Source: Monarcha castaneiventris obscurior
Lineage: Eukaryota > Chordata > Aves > Passeriformes > Monarchidae
Assembly: GCA_026261815.1 (NCBI GenBank)
Contig: JAMPIT010000437.1
Span: 4,476,001 to 4,540,000, forward strand
DNA: 64,000 bases
Direction: 5' to 3'
The position numbers and the translations under genes are program-made. The notes under the pieces were generated by a model. That model saw only the letters and a list, made by a program, of their open reading frames with translations. It had not been told where the DNA came from and did no database searches. Below, in pieces: positions 23,758 to 38,302 of the stretch; the first letter of the stretch is position 1, and the number at the start of each line of letters is the position of its first letter.

Positions 23758-26700
23758 TTCCTACATACAACATATGCAGAGTGCTGAATCAGCACATCCT
23801 GGTTTCCTGTTGTTGCTGTTGGCTCATCGGGATAACCCCCAGAGGAGTCAGGGATGAGGCTGGATAAAGCCATGACTACTGAAGAAGAAAAACAGTCCTC
23901 TTGCTGCCTGCTCTATCCAGGGCACTGTCTGAAGGCACATTAAACACAATATTTATCTTACCAGGCACTTGAGGTTTTACGTTTTGAGATTTTTTTAACT
24001 TCCAGTTAACTTGCAGGCTCATAAAAAGAAAAAACCTCGCTGTAAGGTGAACATAATTTACCAAGGTTTTTTTGCACTTAATTTAGTTTTTCCTCTTTCC
24101 TGTCTTTTTTCATCCAGCTTTTCCTCATTCTCCTCACCTCTTCCAGTTTCCACTACTTAAAATTTACAAAGTTTGAAACAAATAAAGCCAGACTGAAAAT
24201 ACACAGTCAGTCTTCAATGTTGCAGAGGTTAAAAATAGGCTTTAAACCAGCTAATGTCAGCATCAGCATGAAAGAAAGGACACCCTGACAGCTCTAATTA
24301 TTACATTCTCTTGTTTTGCACTTCTGAAGAGCAGCAATTAAATCTCTGCTTGGGCTTATAAGGAAAAAGTAAAGTGCTCTGCACCTGCAAAACGGATTCT
24401 GTTCCATGGGAGGATTTCAGCTCCCCAAAGCACATTATCCAGGGCAACCTGCAGAACAAAACCCATCCTCCCCTTTCCAGCCACCGAGGATTTTGCTGCC
24501 TGTTCACAGCAAAGAATACTAATAATGGCAACCCCTCCTCTGCTGCCTTTGCTGGAAAGATTTATTTAAGAAAAAGCTCACCATTTCTGGACAAAACCGC
24601 TGCAGACTCTGTATGTGCAGTGCCTGAAACTGCCATATGGTGATAAGAGTAGTTTTATTCATAATCATTTTTATTGCAGTAGCCTCCGGGGACTTGAACT
24701 AGGTCACTTTCCCATCAGGGCTCACTACAAGCCGTTAAATAAGTGCTGCACACAAGGCCCTTTAAGCATCTTGTATAAACGAGTCATTCTGTTCATTAAA
24801 AAAGGAAAAGAGAAACAAGCACTGCAGTTTATGAAAACTATTTTCTGCCACTCATAAATATAAATTCTTCGATGCTCAGTAACGTCAGTGTTTGCAGCTG
24901 TTCCCTCAGCAGCACAGGGAAAATAAGCACAGCTGCTTATTCCAGCTACCTGTCTTTGGGACACTCGCTGGGCCCAGGGACCTCTACTCCTGTTAAATCT
25001 GGCTGGGATGAGCTGGGAGGTTGGAAATCTCCCTGACCTAGAGACAGAGGAGACTCACTGATAAGCATGCCAGTGGTAGCAGCTTCATTTCTTTAGAAAA
25101 TTCAACTAAAAAGTGTATCATCGCTTTCATGCTCAATTCCAGGCTGGCACCAAGTAGAGATAGTTTAAAAAACCCCCAAAACCCCATAACAAAAGAGAAA
25201 AAAAACCCCAAAACACCCCAATAAACTACGTAAGAAAAGAAAGTCAAGATTCTCTATAGAAAACAAACTTTTAATTTAAAGAAATTGTATTTTTTTTTTC
25301 TAATGCAAACCAGTTTTGAGCAAGAGGGTCTGGGCATCCCCTCTCCGTGACAAAGGGAGGACTTGGTATGCACCAAAGGAAGGGCAGGCACCAGCTGGGA
25401 CGCCAGCAGAAGAAAGGCACAGTGTTTCCATAAAGCCAATGGAAAAAAAAAATATAGCTGGGAACATTTTTCTGGCAGAAAACGTTCACTTATGGAAGCA
25501 AAGCACTGATAGCCAAGGAGAAAGCTGAGCTCGCTGAGCCAGCTCTCTGCTCCCAGGGACACCTGCAAGTTGTCTTCTGTGGGAGCAGCTGGTTGGGGAC
25601 ATAAATAAGGCTGCCTGGGCTCTGTCCCCAAACCCAAGAGATCCCTAATGCCTTCCAATCGATCTCAGTAGGCTTCACATCAAGCCATTGACCCAAGGAT
25701 CTTGGATCTCCTTAAGGAAGCAGACAAATCCCATCCATTCTGCCTGGAGATAGACCAGCCTTTCCCACTCTACCTGGATCGCCACCCCAGGAAGCCAATT
25801 TAGATGCTGCCTAACACAGTCAACAGTCTGCTGAAAATATTTTCATCATCTTTTCCCAGGCTGAGGAAAGGACTGAGCATGCCCCAAGGCTGAGGCAGCT
25901 CCTCCAGCCTGGCTAAAAACTGCTGTTCTAATAAAAGACATTACCTCTCACTACAAACCTGGGGTTCTTCTGTCCCTGGTTCAGTGAAGCTACAGCCAAC
26001 ACTACTTCTAAATGCTTTGCTGACTAGGTACACAAAAAGATTTAAATAAAAAAGCTACCTCTACTCCATAGAGTTTAAATTTACTCCTAATTTTACAGGT
26101 CTTGAAAACTTCTGATGCAGTTTATCAGTCTGGGAGAAAAATGAGTGATCCCTATAAAGCTCACTGTGCAGAACAAAAATGCAGTATCCCTCCTTGACTC
26201 AGCCCTCAATGGCTGACCTTATAATGGAGCAAAACAGTGTGATAAGGTCCTTGCAAGGTACTTCATCACAGCAATAATGTCACCCAAGATAACTCAAGGG
26301 TGTGCTTCTGGTGTTTGTCTTTACCCTATTAAGTCACGAGTTTATCTGCTGCTTGCAAGGGCCAAGAATAAAGGAGCATATTTGAAGGTGCACGTCATGC
26401 AGAGCCCCGCTCGCAGGAGGCCTCACATTCCTCCTGTCACACAAACTGCTCTGCAGTTGCTGCTGGCCTGTGGCACATGGTGGGGCAGGGGCAAACACCC
26501 CCAGCCCCTGTGTCCTGCAAGAGCAGGACCTGGGACCACTTCAAAGCAACGCTGGCCCTCGGAAAGCTGAAGAGGATCAGTTACAAATTCGTGAAGCAAC
26601 TCTAGAGTTTAACTCATCGAACTGGGGAAGTACAGATGAAAAAAAAGCCCAATCTCATGAATGTTAGAGCCAGCAGCTCTGCCTGTCCTTGCACCAGGAG

Positions 26701-27560
26701 TCTGGCATTTTCCACTGCTTTTCTCATCCAGAGGGCTGTGTGCCTGACGCTGTGCCATGAGCACCAACAGCCTCAGTGCAAACAGGGCTGCCATGATTTG
26801 TCCCACAAAGTACCTTAGTTTTCCTCAGCACTAGTATTAAAAATCTAGTACTTAAATTTTTCTGTGTGCAAAAAAAAAGCTTTATTTTTAAAGCCTAATG
26901 TTTATCCTGACACATTTCCTCCAATAGTTGTGTAATAGATTTCACACCTTATGAAGGTGTTACAAAAGTCTTACTGATTCTAAGCAATACCACTTATCAA
27001 TTCCAGGTAGATTGCTCTTCTGTCGACACAGGGATGGAAGCTAAAGTAAGTCCTGAAAGATGTTCTTTTTTTGGCAGGTCTTATGAGCCAGCTCAGCACA
27101 TTCCCATCTCCTGCTTCGTCTAAAAATAATAAACCTTCTGAAGCGAGCAGTGGGGATGATGTGTGCTGAGCTCAGGCATGTGGCGTGCCCAGCCAGCCCT
27201 GCTGCTCCCACCTCCAGCCCTGCCTGGGAAACACCAGTGCCTTGAAGCAGGAATGGTGTCCAGCCAGTGCTGCCAGAAGGAGGCCGTGGTGCTCAGTGAG
27301 ACGTTCCCTTGGCTGCCCAGGGATTAGCCACTGCCCACAGGGAAACAGAACATGCACCACATCCCGGTACTGATGGTGCAGAAATCAGACACTCATCTGG
27401 CCTGCTGGTGGGAATGTCACCTGGGCACCCAGCTCACATGTGGGGACAGTCAGAAAGCAGCAGAGCTAAACCAGGACTTGCTCAGCTCAGCCAGTTCCTC
27501 ACATCTGCTGACTCCATGGACAAAACCAGCACCCTGACTTTTTTAAATGTGCAAGGGAAG

Positions 27561-27602
27561 TGACCTCCATCTGGTCCAATCCCTGCCCAAGGCAGGGCCT
27601 CC
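27561..27602 (-). mobile_element. Possible decayed CR1 remnant
   Basis: TGACCTCCATCTGGTCCAAT followed by CCCTGCCCAAGGCAGGGCCT resembles the part of the CR1 3' end that follows the tail in antisense copies. Only about 40 bp is recognisable and the flanks do not extend the match, so this may be coincidental. Confidence 0.35.
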
Positions 27603-30600
27603 ACAGATCATGACCACCCAGGTGCTGGAGCTGACCCTCCAGCAGGGAGCAGAGCCATGGCACAGAGATCTGGTGGATGTTCCATCAGCCACCACGGTGA
27701 CCCTCCACCACCTCCCCCAGGTCGACAGCATGCCCCAGTAACTAGCTGTAAATTCAGACTTCCAACAAAGCCAAGAGCTATCAAATTTTAATGCTCTATT
27801 AATGGCACAGCTCTATCTGAATTCCACGAGGCATTCTCCACCTAGTAAACCTAATCTTCTACCCACGACTTTTCAATTTGCTGCTGTGATATAGGTGCAT
27901 TCTGCTCCTCTGAACAGCAAGAATGAGATTGCTCTCTCCTTCCATGTGATATAAGAGCACCCGTCCCACTCACAGTCCCTTCTGCCCATCTATTTCTTGC
28001 AAATACACCACTGAACGCACTCTGGAATTCTCCTATAACAGCGTGTGAGAACACAGTGGTTCATGAGAGCAATTTTTTCATTACAGTCGTTTGCTCCCTG
28101 ACTCCTAAGCCATTTAGTGTAGATGCACAGCGCTCACAAGAGAAAACGGTCTCAATCTTACAGGAGATGCTTATTTGAACTTTAATCCCAGGACTGATGC
28201 CATTTATTCACAAGGTATCAAGAAGAAAATAGATATTAAGACCAAGAAAAGACTACAGCAAGAGCTTTACCCCTTGCACAGGCAACGGGCACCAGCAATA
28301 TCCAAGGTCCACCACCAGGCCCTTCTGTGACGGTCACTTGTCTATCAGAGAAGTCCCTCACTCATCTCTTCACATCACTGCTGCCTTTTTGTTCTCAGAG
28401 ACCCCATCTCTCGCTGTTCTCAAAGCAGGCAGGAAGAGCAGAGCTGACTGGGTAAAACACTGTTTATTTAGGTGGCACAATTGGACCCTCACGCTACGCT
28501 GAGCTCAGCTGACCTGACACATCAAAGCCTCTGACTGCCTTCCAAGCGCTGACAGCACTCACAGAAGCACCCGGATGTGCACCACCACTAACAACCCCAC
28601 AGTCACAGAGGAGAGCGGAAAAGAAACCACAAAAAGTGATGCTTACCAAAGAGGAGGATGTTTCTGGCACAACAGAGCACTAAAATGCTGTGATGGTCCT
28701 CCCTGAGGTGACCATCAGCTCTCCATGGACCAAAAGGGGCTGCTTTGGCAGTGAAAGCAGAAGAGCAGGGTATTCAGCCAAGTTTTTTTGGGTGACACAT
28801 TATCTGGCTATGGTTGAACTCACCATGGTTTGGGGTCAGAGCACGGTACCCACTGGGCTTTGCTGCTCCCTGGGAAAAAGGGACCATAAGTCCTGCTGCT
28901 CCTACAGCAAGCCTACCCCACTGCCTACACTCTTTCCAGAAAATAACATACCTTTGGACATTTGGGAGATGAAGGAGCAACAGAATTCAGTCATTCCTCC
29001 CAACAGAGGGAATATGTTTTAAAGAAACAGCCAAAAAACCAAAGGGGGATGAGGGGAGGGATGCAAAGCAATCGTCTCATAGAGTTTAGTCTTTAATTAA
29101 AAGGGTTGAGCAGAACGTTTCAAACACCACATGGGTATAACTTAGAGAGCAGTTTGTAAGATGAGCTTTCATCTTCAGCGTGGGCTTTCCTGTATTGACA
29201 ACAAATAGAATTTTTTATATTATTTCCATGAACAGCAGCATTTGCAAAAATCCCAGCTTTTTCATGGTGGCACAGCTGAGGTTCCTATCAAACCATCTGT
29301 ACAAAAGTCATTCTGTGAACATCACAGCAAAGTCCTGGGTAGGTGGTCAAAAAACCCAGCATCTTTTAAAGTCACTCCGATAAAGGACTCTCATTTTCTT
29401 ATACTAAGAAGCCTGAGATGCAGACAGATATGGACAGAGCAGGATCTGGCCTGGAGACACACATATGCCACAAACTGTGGAGGGCACAGGGAGATCTCTG
29501 ACCCCACTCGTTCCACTTCTTTTAAAATCAGCAGAAAGTTTTTCTGTCCATACCAGTATGTTTTAAAGGGTGATTCCTGGATCACCTCCACCTAAATTCA
29601 TCTCTCACCGGTTCATCCTCTCCTGGGCTCTCCCTGTGGGGCCACAGTGAGACTGAGCAGTGTGGTCCCTAACAGAGTGATAGCTGTAGTAGTAAGTGCT
29701 ACATCAGTATCAGATCACGGTGTTTTACCACAGAACCTGACCCTATTTCCTTTACAGGATGGTTCATTGAAGAGCACAAGGCTGGCTCTGTAATCAAGTA
29801 TATTCCCAAACAACAAACTGCCACGCCTTCCAGGTTTTAAATCCTGCTCCCATGGTGGGGCACATGTCATAAATTCATGGGAGCAAGAGCAGCCTTTGTT
29901 TTCCCCAGGGACAAGCACCCTTGCTCACTAGCCCTGACCCTTTCATTGTACAGCCAAAAACGGGTTCAGGACTGAGTCTTCTCCATGAGGGATGTGATCT
30001 CCCCCAAGTGCTACAGGAATGCAGAGCCACTGCCAGCACTCAGAGCTGTCACAGCCCCACGAAGGCTGTGAAGGTCCTCCTCAGTCACAGGCACATCTGC
30101 CTGCAGAGCACAGTGCCTCTGGAGCCCTCCTGCATCAGAGGACCCGGGTCCCCCATGACCCCTCTCTGAACCAGACCCCACGTACCACACCAAGGACCCC
30201 CCAAGAGCTTCACAAGGCTGAACAGCCCATTCAGCAGCTGCCTGCGGAGTCAGAAGGACTGGCTAGAAGATGTGGTTTTGGCATCAGTTACCCAAGAACT
30301 GTAATAAAGTGAGCAATGTCCCTGTTGGGCTGACGGTACCGATGAGCCAAGGGAGGCACGGAAAGGTCAACAGCCCTGATCATACCAAAACCATGTCACA
30401 CAGCAGAAACATTCAGCTCTTCAATCCTACTCCTGTGCTTTGACCACATACATCTGATCCTTTTCAAGCTGTAGCCCACCGGACGTTATCTGACTAATCC
30501 CGCAGCAAGGAAACACCAAAAGTTCCCTTTTCCACCAAGTTTCTCATCACCACAGCTCAATGACTTATACAGCAAAAAAAAGTCACAAGGAATCACTGTT

Positions 30601-33600
30601 GAAAGCCCTTTAAGGGAGATGCCAAATTAATTACCAAAGCACCACAGAGTCCAAAGTCATTCCAAATGTATCAACATGGCGAGAGATGAGTCATCTCAGG
30701 AAATGCCAGGAGCTCCTCTGTCACCAGCCACAGCGCAAGGCCAGTTTTTGCTCCTGACAGGAAGAAAAATACTGGATAATCTGAAATGGATCACACCAGT
30801 CACTGGACAGGAGGTAGCAGAACATTAGGATGGCCTGCAAAATCTGTTTGTGTCACTGAAAAAGAAGTGGAGATGTTTTTCAATGTGCTGCAGTGCAGGA
30901 GAAGCATCCTACTTCCTTCCTCATCACTGCTTCAGAGAGAGCACAAAGAATGCTCCTCCAAGAGTAAATTATTTAGGCAGTCATCTCAGCGAGTTATTTC
31001 CGCTCATTTCCGAGGAACAATACGGCTCAGCCTGGGATTTAAACCAGCAGCAATGAAATGGTGCCCAGTCGACTCCAAGCAGAAGACAGACAGAGAACAC
31101 CACGAAACCACCGTTAATAGAGGAGGATGCAGCACACACTTAACGTGGCTCAAACACAGACATGCAACCAACCACAGGGGCTGCAGCTCTCCACAAAAAA
31201 CTGCTCCATCTTCACATCCTGCGAAGGAATGAAGGAATATTTTCCTCCGAGAAGACAGCTGGGTTTTCTACTTTTATGTGAATTGCTCTAATCTTGTTGT
31301 GACAGTGCAGAGCAACCAGAGGATGCTGCGAGTTAAACGCCCTCAATTTGTCTGTAAGTTTTACGAGGGAACAGGGCTGCCAAATCAGACCACCGCAAAG
31401 TGAGGATGTGACAGCTGTAACTAGGGCAATTTCAGTCAGGGAAAGATATAAATAAATGAAGAAATGGGGAAAAAAAAAGAAATAACAGGGAAACTATACA
31501 TTACAGGAGGGAAGGGGAAAAAAAGAAATGCAGCTACTAAAGACAAAAGCTGGCTACTTGCCTACTTAATGCTCGCTTCAAACTGTTATTGTGTTTGTGT
31601 GCCTGATGCACAATGGTTTAAGAACAGACTGGGAGAGGGGAGAGGAAGTTGAGGGTCAAAGCACAGCACCTGCTTGCCTGACTGCAGTCTTTCTAAAGGA
31701 ACCCCAGCTAGGACGTGGCTAAAGCCGTCAGCAGCACTGATGGAGGCACGCACGTATCTCCCAGGGTTTATGGAGGTGGTTTCAAGTCTCAAGCACGTGA
31801 ACCCTGCATGGAAAAAGTCTGTGCTGCGACGTGACAGCCAAAGCAGGCAACAACCTGACACCCTGACCCTGATTCGCTCTGAATTCTAGAGGAATCAAAG
31901 AGGATCTGTAATGAGACGACTGGAAAATCAGATCTACCTGAGCATTCTCCACAACAGAGGCCAAGACCCTCTGCTGCCACCCAACTCCCATGGAATTATA
32001 AAACATTAAGCCATGAAAAAAGAAATAAAATTAAAAACTCTCAGAACTGTCAATACATTTAGATGTGCAGACATTTAATAAGACTGCAATTCTTTTTAAG
32101 AAATATTTTCTCAAGAAACAGTCTGAGAATTAAAAATAGTTCAGAGTCCATCTAGCTACAGCCCTTTATCCTCTTGTCTTCCTCAGCACCAAAAAAATGG
32201 AATCCGCCTTTAAAGCCAGAGAGCCCTCAGTGGCTGTGGATGGCCTGGAAGCAGAGCCGAAGTCTGGTGGCCAACAAGCTGGTGCTGAGGAGGGTATTTT
32301 TAAAACATGAACTTTGCAAGGTTTTGGCAACATTTCCTTTTTTGTCTTGACCTCGTCACAATTATTCTTCCATTTCTGCTCAAGACCAGCTCATCACAAC
32401 AGTTTCTATCATGAACTACATGGTCCTGCTGGGTCCATGATACCTGGAGTCAAGAGCTCCTGTAACTAGTCACCAAGTCCATGACAAGGCAGAACCTCCT
32501 TCCAGGGACAGCTCGGGCAGCAGAGCTGCCTCCAGCTGTAGATCCTGAGCCAGAGACTCCTCGTTTGCCTTGCAGCAGTGTCCACATCAGCCTAATGATG
32601 ATGTATATTGAAGACAATTCCTGTTCGACCCCTCACCTGCTTCCCACACCAATCCCCTTGTAGAGCAGCCAGTCAGTGCCCATCAGACTGAATGGGAACA
32701 GCAGCTGGATGTGACTTTGAGCTGTCCCTGGGCGCTGGAGCTGCACCCACAGGCAGGTTCCTGGTCATGGCTCAGCCCTCGGTCCACCCGCGCTTCCCGT
32801 GGCCCAGTTCCACGCTGGGAAACTGGATTATGGCTCTCATTGATCCACTCGGTTTTCCACTTCTATTTTGCTGGTGAAGCACTGAAAGAGGTCATCCCTC
32901 TCCTCCATGTCTGCTGAGGCAGCTTCCTACCTACCAAAGAGCAGAGCTCATCTCCTTGGAGCTCCTTGCTAGCAACCAAGAGCCAGACAGCAAAAATATC
33001 TTGGAACTGTTAAAAACAGAAAGTGTGACAACCAGGACGTGTTCCTGGATACACAGAGCACCTTCCCAATCTGTACTTGCAAGGCTTAAAAAAGGGCTGC
33101 CAGCACATACTACAGACAGTATTTTATATTATCTTTACAATGTAGTCCACAGCATCCATCACCAAGATGCTGATGATGCGCTGAAGGACAGACTTTTATT
33201 GTCAGCAGGAGATACCCATCGCAGCTGAAGATTCTGTAATTACTGTTTCTTAAGAGAAAATGGAAGATTTATTGTTCACATAATAGTCAATGAAGGTCTT
33301 TTCTGGAGTAGAATAGTGGCTTACTTACAGGCCTTCAGCTATGTCTCACATTGTATTATACAAGATGAAACAGTTTAATTTTTTCAAGCTAGGATTTTAG
33401 GTAATGTGTGGATTGTCCAGCAGCAATTATAAGGACAGAGGCTACTTGTACTATCTGCTGTGCCCTCCCCAGTCAGCTGGTACAGGGCTACCAGTGGGGA
33501 CTCTCTTCCTACCCAGACAGTTTCTAGCTGAATTTCTTTAAGTTATGAAACCACAGGTAGAGAAGATTTATATTCTGTCATTGGATAAAGGTCTTCAGCT

Positions 33601-36600
33601 GAGACCAAAGCAGTTAGCTATAATTGCAGAGAAAAGGTTGCAAAACAAATCCTAATTTATCAGTAGGGATTTTTCACCTCCTTAAAGCATGTGCCATCTA
33701 GAGTAGGCAACAGAGACAGGAAGGCAGGAGAAAATCATCCATCATTAGAGAAGCTGCCCTCATTCCCTGTTTTGCCATTAGCCACAACAGAAATCCTAAA
33801 CACAAAATCTCAGTGCTGTGTATTTTGTGTCTCCCTTAAAAAATGTTTTTAAAATGAACAGTGCATGCACAAAGTCAGGGATCCCACCACTGCAATGTTT
33901 CTGCCTTCTCTCCATCCTCTTTCTCCCAGCTTCTTGTTAAAGCCAGATTATTAAATCCCAGCAGAAATTTCACGAGAAATCACAATTCCAGACAGAGGCA
34001 GAAAATGGAAGACGAAGACCACACGACCAAATGACTCCAAACTGAAGACAAAGACTAACGGGAAAAAAAGAGCATCATTTATAAGTGAGAGTGATTAATC
34101 ACCAGCAGGGATTGATGGAGGAGCGGTGGAACCACTGATGCTTGAAGGATTTACACCAAGATTAAAAGTTTGATCTGAATAAGCTGCCCAAGATGCAGCT
34201 GAGCCTGCATGAATTAACAGGTGGAGTCCATCATCCGCCAGATGGGAAGGTAGGTCCGACCACCCCGAAATCCAGGATTTCTCACAGGGGTAGAGGCTGG
34301 AAGCAGAGGACTGACCTCTCTCTGTGCTAACCCACATGATGCCATCCTTCTGCCCAGCCCAGAACCAATCTGCCTGCACACTGGCACCACCTCACCACTT
34401 CAACCCTTCTCAGAAGCTTTAAGACTAATTTAGGTGTTGCACAAACTTTTGGGACCAGGCTGAATTCCCACTTGTGAACATACAATGGGAGTTTGGTCAT
34501 CACTTAAGCAGTTCTTGAGTGTAGGAGAATAAAAGAACAAATAAACGGGAAAGAGAAAGTCCAGCCATCATATAATCAAGCACCAGAAACGTGCAAGGCT
34601 AAAGGGAGGGAATAAAGAACAGTACTCTCCCCTTTTACCTCGGCCTAGCATTAAAAAGACAAGATACATTCCAAACTATAAGCCTCTATGAATGAAAAAC
34701 TGGCAGAGTCAATAAAATGTGAAGTAAGCCTAATTCATTTTTACTATATGACCTACTTTCAGCCAGCTTTGATTCACATGAGCAGCTAGAGCTTCAAGGT
34801 GGTGATTCGGCAAGGTCTGTTCATTAAAGTCATTCTTTTCTTTATGGCTTTCAGCTTCAAGGGATAAGAAAACACATTTCTGTCAGAGGCATTCGCCAAA
34901 AAGGTTCCCCCGGCACAAATGCAGCAGCAGCCAGGGAAAAAATGGGTATGAATGTAAATGCTGCTTCAGAACTGAACGATGATGGGAATGAAGAAAAACT
35001 TAATAGCTGGAGGTGATGCCTCCTCCACTGTGCTCAAACACCCACTGGGTCCCATCTGAAGCCCTGCAGGGTGGGCAGGGATGTTCTGGGGGGGACTGGG
35101 CTGATGGTCCCTGCTCCCCAAGCATCCCTGTGCTGCAGCCTTGACTCAGCTGCCTGCCTGGAGGTGTCCTGCCACCACAGACCCCTCTGTCCCCTGTCTC
35201 CTCTGACAGGCCAGGATGTGACCCCAAGGTGCAGGGCTGGGACCCGTGTACCAGCACCCTGGCAGCAGCAAACCCCTTGGGGCTTCCCTAAAGAGCTCCC
35301 TGCCACCCTCTTACACATTGGTGTAAGAGCCCTGACAGCTTTTTTTTCCCCCCTCTGTCTCCCCAGGGAAAGAAAAAAGGAATTTGAAATAATCTGCTGG
35401 CTCCTAGCTCTTCATCACACCCAACTAGTCCTGGAGCAATAACTGGGACTGGATCTTAGACAAAATGCTGCAGAAAGTAATTGTCCATTTTGATTGGAGC
35501 ATCTTCTCCCCCCTGATTCTAAAAGGGCTGCTCATATGCTTGGGCTGAGCACGTAAATAAACACATTAGGAGCAAATATGGATGAGATTGAGCATTGATT
35601 GATTTATCCTTAAATAACCACAGAGGTGATCTCCTCTCGTCACTGCAACACCAAGCAAGCTGGGTGCCTCACCTCTACACAGCCCAGAATTTGCAAAGCT
35701 GGGGGGAACTCAACCAAGGGAAGTCGTTTGCTTTGTAAGCAGATACCTCATTCTGTTCAAAACAATATGTGTCTTGACATCTCCCTGGCTAACCCTGACA
35801 TCAGGGCAGCTATTCCAGAACAGCATCCCTATTACCTGCACTGCCTGGGGCAGCCAGGGATGCCGTGGGGCAGGGAATGGTGGATGAACATACAGATCCC
35901 TCCACTGCAGTTTTCACTGTCTGCTCAGTCCCAGCTTCAAGTACCTCCACCATTAAAGAAAATCAGCAAGAAACAGTATTTTGACAAAGGCTGAGAATGC
36001 TGTACCAGGACAACACAGCTCTGCAGGCGAGGCTGGAGTGAGCCACCCCTCGCCAAAGCCACCGCAGCAGAGATCAGTTACAGAGCCTTCAGAACAATCT
36101 GCCAAAATAACAGTAATTAGAAAATAAAGAGTTCATTTCTGTGCTCCTCTCGGGCTGCTGGCTGACAGCTTTGCTCCAGCTGGAATGGAGGGCACTGTCA
36201 CCTCAGCAGCCGCTGCCATGAGCTGCTCCCACAAAGGGCACTCCGCGTTCCTCCAGGAGCAGCCACACTTCACCTCGGGCCAGGGCAGGAAAAGGCATGT
36301 GGCTAAGAAAGGGGAACCTTGGAAGACCTCTCATTAAATGCCTCCATGTGGAGTGAGCAGAGCGAGCTGGAACAGCAGCAGCTCATGCTGCAAAGACGTG
36401 GTTAAAAACAAAGCAAAGCCCCAGAGTGGGAACCAAAGCTCAAAAATACTGCACATTCCTCAGACAGGTATTGTGTTATACACACATTTTACAGTGAAGA
36501 GGAAAAAAAAAAAGGAAAAAAAGGAATTTTGTTTTTTTCTAGAAGGAAACCATCATTTGAATATTTTGGCTCGGAAGAATTTCCTTCCGTCATCAGCAAA

Positions 36601-37200
36601 GCAAAGGATCTGTGAGAAAATGTCCTTCCTGCAAAAAGGGGGAAAACAATTTCTGGCTTGAGGCTAAAATATGAAGCAATAAACCCTCTAAAGCTCAACT
36701 GAATAAAATGCCATGAGAGCTTCTAGGCGGAGCTGAGCCTGACCTTAGGCCTGGCCTGGCTAACTGTAGACTTCTCATGAGATTAAATAAAAATAAAAAA
36801 ATCATGCCCTGTGCATTGGTGTTCTGATGGACACACCCTCCTGGCAGCAGCCCTGGCTTGCCACCAGTCAGTACAGTTGAGACTTAACTTACTTCTGTTC
36901 ACCTTCAAGCAAAACATGCAGCTATACAAATGAGTTTTTCCATATTTTCAATGCAAATGGGGGATTATTCAAAAATAAGTTGATCTCAGCCTCCTAGGAG
37001 ACACAGAAAGGTCACAGAGCAGGCTGCAGAATATTTTCCCAGCCTGCTCTGGGTTTCCTCAGAAATCTTTAAACTTACATGATTTCTCTATTTTAAGGCC
37101 TTCTCTGAGGCTTCTTCCCAAAAGTTCCAAAAAATAATCAATTAAAATGAAACCGCTCCACTAAAAGAGGACACCTAAGGACAAGCAAGTGTGGGCAGGA

Positions 37201-37750
37201 AAATAGATTTCGGTACTTCTATGAACTCTGGCAGCAAAGCCACGGGCAGATGGAAGCAGCAGCGAGGGAGCTCAGCTCAGCAGATCATGTGCCCAGCGGG
37301 AGGGTGCCCAGCAGTGCCACCCAGCACCGGGCACCTCGCTCCAGAGACACAATTCCCATTCCTCGATCCCGCTGCAGCCAAGGGCAGACTCCGTGCGGAG
37401 GCAGGAGCTGGTCTGGGCAGCATCCGCGGTGCCCACACCACGGGTGGGAGACCCTGGGCTGGAAAGGAGAGCAGAGGAGGACGAGGGGATGCGGGAAGCA
37501 GGGCAGCCCTGCGGCCCCGGAGCTGCCAAGGCTGGCAGCAGAGATGCTGCAGGATTGTGTTCGCTTGGCTCGGCACGGGAGCGGAGCTGCCTGTGAGTCA
37601 CAGCTCTGCACCACTCGGCCCCGCTTCCCTCCCCTCCCAACTGGCTTGAGTAGTAGATGTATTATTTTATTATTCCTCTCTCCTTTCTCTGTTGGGTTTT
37701 TTTTTTTTTTTTTTTTTGCCTCGGTGGCTGTTTCGCCGCTCGCCAAAATA
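37201..37750. promoter_or_regulatory. CpG-rich block inside TNIK intron 2
   Basis: By eye this 550-bp stretch contains about 27 CpG dinucleotides, while the surrounding intron has very few, and its GC content is clearly higher. It contains a consensus AP-1 site (TGAGTCA, near 37593-37599). A 21-base T run (37697-37717) lies within its right-hand end and a short AGCCCC repeat (about 37809-37835) lies just beyond. Because the stretch is GC-rich, long open frames appear on both strands, including 238 codons at 37250-37966; these are expected by composition. It may be an intragenic CpG island, an alternative promoter or an enhancer. No splice donor or TATA box was established. Confidence 0.4.
37697..37717. 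repeat. T homopolymer (21)
   Basis: A run of 21 T residues within the right-hand end of the CpG-rich block at 37.2-37.75 kb. It is the longest homopolymer noticed in the window. Confidence 0.95.
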
Positions 37751-38302
37751 TCTTCTGCTCAAGGGAGGGAGCTGCAGAGGGCAAAAGCCAGGGCAGACAG
37801 GGAGCCTGCCAGCCCCAGCCCCAGCCCCAGCCAGCCCCCATGGCCACAGTGCAGAAGCATCTGGGATGTGGACTTTTATTTTCCACTCACTGAATCAGAA
37901 ACTCCTTGTAGGAGGTTTGCTAGTTCACATAAAGCTGCAATAACAAAACAGGTTTTCAGTGTTTAGCTCACAACACTAACCCAGGCTCTAAAAGCCTCTG
38001 ATTTTTCCATGAGCTCCCAGCTAACAGGATGTCTCCAGTCTTCCCAGTGGGTCCTTTGTTTAGAGACTAAAGCACTCTCTGGCAAAGCCTGAAAACATTA
38101 TTCTTGTCTCCTTTCATCTTAAAAAATAAGTAAGATCTATAATGATTAATATTAAACTGAGTTAACAGAGCCAGGAAGACTAAGTGGCAGCCCTGCTGAT
38201 ATCTGTGGGAATGCCTACACAGAAGCTGATGGGAACAGACCCACAGAGCTGCTCTCCAGGTACCAGAGCTCAGTGCAGATCACTGGGCTGTGAGTCCATT
38301 TC

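Larger units (their letters stand above)
18391..37200. other. Intron 2 block without recognised genes
   Basis: Mostly unique sequence. It holds the short AT repeat at 23741-23757, a possible CR1 remnant at 27.6 kb and an AT-rich TAATTTAATTAGG motif at 22241-22253. Nothing else could be supported. Confidence 0.6.

Noticed and set aside
27543..27741. Longer CR1 copy around the 27.6-kb remnant
   Set aside because: Only about 40 bp resembles CR1; the flanking text does not follow the CR1 3' sequence.
37250..37966. 238-codon plus-strand open frame
   Set aside because: It sits in the CpG-rich, stop-poor block where several frames on both strands are open at once, and it reads through the poly-T run as polyphenylalanine. 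No homology or splice signals support a protein.
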